NCBI RefSeq assembly: GCF_021129195.1 | Contig: NZ_JAJOHW010000021.1 | Span: 1 to 64,000 of the forward strand | DNA length: 64,000 nucleotides | Direction: 5' to 3' | Origin: Chromobacterium aquaticum | GTDB taxonomy: Bacteria; Pseudomonadota; Gammaproteobacteria; Burkholderiales; Chromobacteriaceae | Part shown: positions 59,548 through 64,000 of the stretch, one piece after another | How positions within the stretch are numbered: the first letter of the stretch is position 1 | Layout of the letters: each line of letters begins with the position of its first letter | Made by a program: the position numbers and the translations under genes | Notes under the pieces: model-generated | Told to the model about the DNA's origin: nothing | What the model saw: the letters and a program-made list of their open reading frames with translations, nothing else | Database searches by the model: none

Positions 59548-59687
59548 GAACCTGTTCAAAGTCTGCTGCGCTTCAGCGATACGGCGTTAAAAACGAGCTC
59601 AAAATGCTCATGTACCACTTGTACATTCCGCTTTTTCGCTCGTTTTCGCCTTGTCTCGCCCTTGCTCGCGAGACTTTGAACAGGCTC
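59548..59687. mobile_element. MITE-like palindromic element R10
   Basis: 140 bases, ends GAACCTGTTCAAAGTCT and, inverted, GAGCCTGTTCAAAGTCT, with a perfect TCA duplication (59545-59547, 59688-59690). The right TCA is the stop codon of the lysozyme-inhibitor gene. Confidence 0.85.
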
Positions 59688-60383
59688 TCAGGGCGATGGC
59701 TGGCTGGAGCAATCCAAGGGCTCGCCGCGCCAGGTGATGCTGGCCTCGCGCCCCTTGATCCACAACTCCAGGCCCGGCGCCGCATAGCGCGCGCCGCTGC
59801 CGCTCAGGCCCTGGTGCAGAATGGCGGTGGAACCGTTGTATTCCAGTTTCACCGTGGGCGGATGAGTGCGGTAGAACGTTGCCAACACGGTGCGGGTGGC
59901 ATTGCCCTTGCAGACATAGCGCAGCGGCGTCAGCGCCGGCGCCAGGCCCCAGGCCGCCTGCAGCTGGGTGATGCGCATGATGTAGACGTCGCCCAGGCAC
60001 ATATGCATGTCCTCGGTCTTGACGCAGTCCTTCAGGCTTTTCACCCAGCGGCGCTGCTCGGCGATCAGCTTGGACTCGGCGCCCGGCCGGCCCTGCTGCG
60101 CCAGCTCCAGCGCCTGGGCGTAGACCTTCTCCAGCCTATTGTCCTGACGGGTCAGGCTGTCGTCCTGGCACACCATGGCTTCCACCGGATTGCCCGGCTT
60201 GTCGCAGTTGAAATCGGTGGCCACCGGCGCGCCGGCCTCGGTCGCTTCCTCGGCCGGTTTGCCGCCGTCGGCCACGCGGCCATGTCCGCCGTCGCCGCGG
60301 CCGTGGTCGTTCCTGCCGGCGGCCAGCGCCAGCGCCGGACACAATATGATCAAGCCGATCAGCCTATGGGCGGATCCAGGCAT
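59688..60383 (-). CDS. LprI-MliC lysozyme-inhibitor fusion
   Basis: 231 residues with a signal peptide (ending LALAA). A Gly/His-rich spacer is followed by an LprI-like domain (about 58-130: FNCDKPGNPVEAMVCQDDSL, four Cys, LIAEQRRWVKSLKDC) and a C-terminal MliC-like domain (about 155-228: YVCKGNATRTVLATFYR, GREASITWRGEPLDCS). MliC proteins inhibit c-type lysozyme. The fusion is periplasmic, without a lipobox. Confidence 0.82.
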   Translation of the reverse strand: MPGSAHRLIGLIILCPALALAAGRNDHGRGDGGHGRVADGGKPAEEATEAGAPVATDFNCDKPGNPVEAMVCQDDSLTRQDNRLEKVYAQALELAQQGRPGAESKLIAEQRRWVKSLKDCVKTEDMHMCLGDVYIMRITQLQAAWGLAPALTPLRYVCKGNATRTVLATFYRTHPPTVKLEYNGSTAILHQGLSGSGARYAAPGLELWIKGREASITWRGEPLDCSSQPSP

Positions 60384-60767
60384 ACCGATTTCCTCTGAAC
60401 TGCGTTATCGCCACCCGACTCCGGGCGGCCACATCCAAACAGGCATCCGCCGGCGCCGGCCAGGCACATAGTGCCGCACCGGCGCGAAGCCAACATGATA
60501 CCAGTTCGCTCATGCGCATTTATTAATAATAAGCGCCGCCGCCGTATCCCGGAGCGGCGCGTGATTCCGCTGGAATGGATATGACAATGCGGCGACAAGT
60601 TCCCAAAACGGCCATTTGCCGGTACACTCCGGCCTCCCGCGCGCAAAATTCCAATCTTTGCGCGCCGCGCGCGCTTCATCCGGAAGCGCCCACCGCATAC
60701 CCCTAACTTTTTCCCGTCAGCCTGGATTGGTTCGCACATACTGCGATAGGCCGTCGCAGGAGCAAAC
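60384..60767. other. Divergent intergenic region
   Basis: 384 bases between the inhibitor gene and rhlE. It contains an AT-rich stretch (60515-60535) that may hold promoters. No gene recognised. Confidence 0.4.
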
Positions 60768-62195
60768 ATGTCCACACTCACCTTTGCCGACCTCGGTCTG
60801 GCTGAACCGTTGTTGCGCGCCGTCAGCGAAACCGGCTACACCACCCCCACCCCGATCCAGGCGCAGGCCATTCCGCAAGTGCTGCAAGGCGGCGACCTGC
60901 TGGCCGCGGCCCAGACCGGCACCGGCAAGACCGCCGGCTTCACCCTGCCGCTGCTGCATCTGCTGATGGGCAAGCCGGCCACCCAGCCGGGCCGCCCGCG
61001 CGCGCTGGTGCTGACGCCCACTCGCGAGCTGGCAGCCCAGGTGGAAGAATCGGTGCAGACCTACGGCAAACACCTGCCGCTCAAATCCATGGTGATGTTC
61101 GGCGGCGTCAACATCAATCCGCAGACCCGCGCGCTGCGCAAGCCGCTGGACATCCTGGTGGCCACTCCCGGCCGCCTGCTGGACCACGCCGGCCAACGCA
61201 ATATCGATCTGTCCGGCGTTGAGATCCTGGTGCTGGACGAAGCCGACCGCATGCTGGACATGGGCTTCATCCACGATATCCGCAAAGTGCTGGCGCTGCT
61301 GCCGGCCAAGCGCCAGAACCTGCTGTTCTCCGCCACCTTCTCCGACGAGATCAAGGGCCTGGCCGATCGCCTGCTGGACAATCCCAAGCTGGTGGAAGTG
61401 GCGCGCCGCAACACCACCAACGAACTGGTGAACCAGAAAGTCCACCTGGTGGACCGCGACCGCAAGACCGAACTGCTGATGCACCTGATCAAGGAGCACA
61501 ACTGGTTCCAGGCGCTGGTGTTCACCCGCACCAAGCACGGCGCCAACCGTCTGGCGGAAAAACTGGACAAGAGCGGCATCCCCGCCGCCGCGATTCACGG
61601 CAACAAGAGTCAGAACGCACGTACCCGCGCCTTGGCTGACTTCAAGAGCGGAGAATTGCAAGTACTGGTGGCCACCGATATCGCCGCGCGCGGCCTGGAC
61701 ATCGACCAATTGCCGCAAGTGGTCAACTTCGAACTGCCCAATGTGCCGGAAGACTATGTGCACCGCATCGGCCGCACCGGCCGCGCCGGCAGCAAGGGCG
61801 AGGCGGTGTCCCTGGTGTGCGTCGACGAATTCAACTTCCTGAAAGACATCGAGAAGCTCACCAAGCAGTCGATCGAGCGCTTCAGCGTGCCGGGCTTCGA
61901 GGCGGACTTGTCGGTGAAGCCAGAGCCCATCCCGATGGGCGGCGGCAATCGCCGCGGCCAGCCGCAGCGCCAGGGCGGCGGCGGCAAACCGCGCCACCAG
62001 CCGGACAGCAAGCCCACCGGCCACGGCCACCGCGCCCCGGCGTCCAAGCCGCGCCAGGGACAAGGTCAGGGACAGGCCAAAAACACAACAGGCGGCCAAA
62101 CCGGCCAGCGCGCGCAGCAAGGCCAGGGCCAGCGCGGCAAGCCCGCCGCCTCGCGTCCGAGCTCGGCGCTGTTCAGCCCGCCTAAAGGCCGCTAA
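60768..62195 (+). CDS. rhlE: DEAD-box RNA helicase, RhlE type
   Basis: 475 residues. All motifs are intact: [13 protein letters not shown] (Q motif), [42 protein letters not shown] and [10 protein letters not shown]. The core ends about residue 375, after which there is a basic Gly/Gln/Pro-rich tail with GQGQGQ repeats that probably binds RNA. Involved in ribosome and RNA metabolism. The start is ATG 60768 with CAGGAG. Confidence 0.92.
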   Translation: MSTLTFADLGLAEPLLRAVSETGYTTPTPIQAQAIPQVLQGGDLLAAAQTGTGKTAGFTLPLLHLLMGKPATQPGRPRALVLTPTRELAAQVEESVQTYGKHLPLKSMVMFGGVNINPQTRALRKPLDILVATPGRLLDHAGQRNIDLSGVEILVLDEADRMLDMGFIHDIRKVLALLPAKRQNLLFSATFSDEIKGLADRLLDNPKLVEVARRNTTNELVNQKVHLVDRDRKTELLMHLIKEHNWFQALVFTRTKHGANRLAEKLDKSGIPAAAIHGNKSQNARTRALADFKSGELQVLVATDIAARGLDIDQLPQVVNFELPNVPEDYVHRIGRTGRAGSKGEAVSLVCVDEFNFLKDIEKLTKQSIERFSVPGFEADLSVKPEPIPMGGGNRRGQPQRQGGGGKPRHQPDSKPTGHGHRAPASKPRQGQGQGQAKNTTGGQTGQRAQQGQGQRGKPAASRPSSALFSPPKGR

Positions 62196-62432
62196 AACCG
62201 CGCGCGGCGCCGCACCCACAGGGCGCGGCCGCCGCCGCGGCCATCCACATCCCTCCCTCCGCCGCGGCTTGTCCGCACCCTCGCCGGCCCCGCGGCGCTG
62301 GAAGCGCTTTACGGCGGACGGCAAACCTGCCTACGATTCAGCAACAAACAATATCGAGCGGAAGCTGCCCGCGCCGCGCTTCACGCGGGCGGCACGCATA
62401 CAGCGCGCACAGATCGAGCAAGGATTCGGGGA

Positions 62433-63233
62433 ATGATGAGACTTCGCAGCTGGCTGCTGGGCAGCCTGGCTGTAGTCCTGCTGGCGGCAGCTCAGCCGCA
62501 GGCCGCGCCACGTCTGAAAGTCATCCTGTCCAACCAGGAGTGGCCGCCCTATATGGGCAAGGAACTGCCGTACGACGGCATTTTGTCGCGCTTGGTGAAA
62601 GAGGCGTTCGCCCGCGCCAATGTCGACGTGACCTTCCGCTACTATCCCAATAACCGCACGCTGCAATCGGCGCGCAACGGCACCGTGGACGGCAGCTTCG
62701 GCTGGGCGCCGACGCCGGAGCGCAAGCAGGATTTATTGTTCACCCAGCCGGTGCTGCATGCGCGCATGGTGTTCTTTCAGCGCCGCAACGCCAGCTTTCC
62801 CTGGAGCGACCTGTCCAATCTGCGCAATGCCAGGGTGGGCGTCACCGTAGGGAATTTCTACTCCGACGAATTCAACCAGCAAGTGGCCGCCGGCCGGCTG
62901 ATTCCGGACGTGGCGCCGGACGACGTCACCAATCTGCGCAAGCTGCTGGCCGGACGCATCGACCTGTTTCCCATCGACCAGGAAGTGGGCCAATATCTGA
63001 TCGCCCGCAACTTCCCGCCGCGGCTGGCACAGCAATTGGAACCGCAAAGCAAATCGTTCTGGGTGGCGCCGCTGCATGTGGTGATCTGGCGCAAGCATCG
63101 CCAGGGTCCGGAGCTGGTGGAGCGTTTCAATCGCGGCCTGAAGGCGCTACAGGACAGCGGCGAGTTTGAACGCCTGGTGGCGGACACCCGCGCCGCCAGC
63201 CTGGCTTATCACCGGCCGATCCGGATGCCCTGA
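62433..63233 (+). CDS. Periplasmic solute-binding protein, family 3-like
   Basis: 266 residues with signal peptide (ending PQAAP). LKVILSNQEWPPYMGKELPYDGILSRLVKEAF is the ligand-lobe start and VGVTVGNFYSDEFNQQV the hinge region. Same broad family as the protein at 51368, likewise without permease. Ligand unknown. The start is ATG 62433 or 62436. Confidence 0.82.
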   Translation: MMRLRSWLLGSLAVVLLAAAQPQAAPRLKVILSNQEWPPYMGKELPYDGILSRLVKEAFARANVDVTFRYYPNNRTLQSARNGTVDGSFGWAPTPERKQDLLFTQPVLHARMVFFQRRNASFPWSDLSNLRNARVGVTVGNFYSDEFNQQVAAGRLIPDVAPDDVTNLRKLLAGRIDLFPIDQEVGQYLIARNFPPRLAQQLEPQSKSFWVAPLHVVIWRKHRQGPELVERFNRGLKALQDSGEFERLVADTRAASLAYHRPIRMP

Positions 63234-63242
63234 ACGCGCCGC

Positions 63243-63854
63243 TTACCCGAGATCGGCGCTGCTGAGCACCACCGGGCGGCTATGGAAATAACCCTGGAAC
63301 CAGTCGAAACCCAGCTCGCAGCAACGCTCGAACTGCGCGTGGCTGTCCACCTTTTCCGCCAACAGGATGCCGTCGAAACCGTCCAGCTGCGCCTTCAACA
63401 CTGGCAAGTGCGCGGCGTCCACCGCCGCCACGTCCACCTTGACGATGTCCACCAGCGGCAGCATCGCCATCTGATCGGCCCCCAGGTGGACCACATCGTC
63501 CAACGCCAGGCGGAAACCACGGGCGCGCAATTGCGCCATGCGCAGCAGCAATTCGTCGGTGACCGTCACGGTTTCCAGGATTTCCAGCACCAGCCGTTCC
63601 GCCGGCAATTGATCCAGGATACGGTCTTGCAGCAAATCGGCGCTGGCATTGATGAAGCCGGGAAACTGCCCCAACACGTCCACATTGCCCAATTCGCCGA
63701 AAGCGTTGCGCAACACCTCGGCGCTGGCCAGCAGATCGTCGCGCACCAGGGCGAAATTGGCCGGACTGGAGCGGAACAATAGCTCATAGGCCACCAGTTG
63801 CTGCTGACGGTCGACGATGGCCTGGCGGCCGAGATAACGGAAGGAATCGGGCAT
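63243..63854 (-). CDS. EAL-domain protein without HDOD domain
   Basis: 203 residues. It has the YuxH-type EAL domain: AIVDRQQQLVAYELLFRS, VLEILETV, LALDDVVHLG, VDIVKVDV, LAEKVDS and FDWFQGYF. In relatives of this group a HDOD domain of about 200 residues follows, but here the protein ends just after the EAL domain. The acidic residues, Lys and Gln of the catalytic site are largely kept, yet the EAL motif itself is YELL. May be a c-di-GMP effector or phosphodiesterase. Confidence 0.83.
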   Translation of the reverse strand: MPDSFRYLGRQAIVDRQQQLVAYELLFRSSPANFALVRDDLLASAEVLRNAFGELGNVDVLGQFPGFINASADLLQDRILDQLPAERLVLEILETVTVTDELLLRMAQLRARGFRLALDDVVHLGADQMAMLPLVDIVKVDVAAVDAAHLPVLKAQLDGFDGILLAEKVDSHAQFERCCELGFDWFQGYFHSRPVVLSSADLG

Positions 63855-63989
63855 GCGTCGATATTACAGGATATTGCCGCCGCTGTTGGGCATCTCCTGC
63901 CGACGCGCTGAAAGAATATGACAGCTTATGCCTGACCATCGCCGTTAAATGCGGTAAGGTTGCAGATTACCCCGGTCAAGAGAGCCGCC

Positions 63990-64000
63990 ATGTTGCCAAC
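63990..64000 (+). CDS. Possible 5' end of a further gene
   Basis: ATG at 63990 after AGAGAG at the right edge; only three codons are visible, so nothing more can be said. Confidence 0.2.

Overview
The window is high-GC DNA with short intergenic gaps. Its gene content (class B pyrBI operon, TyrB, LhgO-type oxidase, SGNH lipases, tandem c-di-GMP enzymes) and codon use suggest a member of the Neisseriales, probably Chromobacterium or a close relative. That assignment is inferred from recognised protein families, not from an rRNA gene; I see no rRNA, tRNA, CRISPR array, integrase or transposase gene.

Layout. 1-9748: housekeeping and metabolic genes (5'-truncated Xaa-Pro aminopeptidase, LhgO-type FAD oxidase, GlpR-type regulator, SDR/LysR divergent pair, TyrB, small membrane protein, C69 dipeptidase, GNAT, AlaX-like editing protein). 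10113-32396: a complete Mu-type contractile tail cluster without head, packaging, integration or replication genes, best read as an R-type tailocin. It has an S24 repressor and a Mor-type activator facing apart, a lysis module (M15 endolysin, holin, Rz/Rz1 spanins), sheath, tube, baseplate genes N-P-V-W-J-I, and four fibre genes, three with their own assembly chaperone. 32397-64000: chromosomal genes including gmhA, two SGNH esterase paralogues, rsmE, two HD-GYP proteins, an MCP, pyrBI behind a leader-peptide attenuator, a ClC channel, a NYN/LOTUS protein, several solute-binding proteins, a lysozyme-inhibitor fusion, rhlE and an EAL protein.

How the tail cluster works together (inference). 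The repressor and mor are separated by about 330 AT-rich bases with five copies of a common half-site. Four late promoters share the box ACTGACATC followed, after exactly 31 bases in each case, by a -10 such as ACAATA: one drives gp37/sheath onward and one precedes each of fibres 2, 3 and 4. The fibre cassettes thus look like separate promoter-fibre-chaperone-terminator units. The tape-measure position holds an AT-rich gene encoding an M23 peptidase, a lysozyme-like region and a 5-residue tandem repeat on a GC-rich, apparently ancestral C-terminus.

A second theme is a dispersed palindromic element of about 130-150 bp with ends GAACCTGTT.../...AACAGGTTC and a TNA target duplication. There are seven full copies, one 58-bp deletion derivative, one truncated copy, one 364-bp copy with a different core and one relative, all intergenic, commonly with the TNA duplication in or beside a stop codon.
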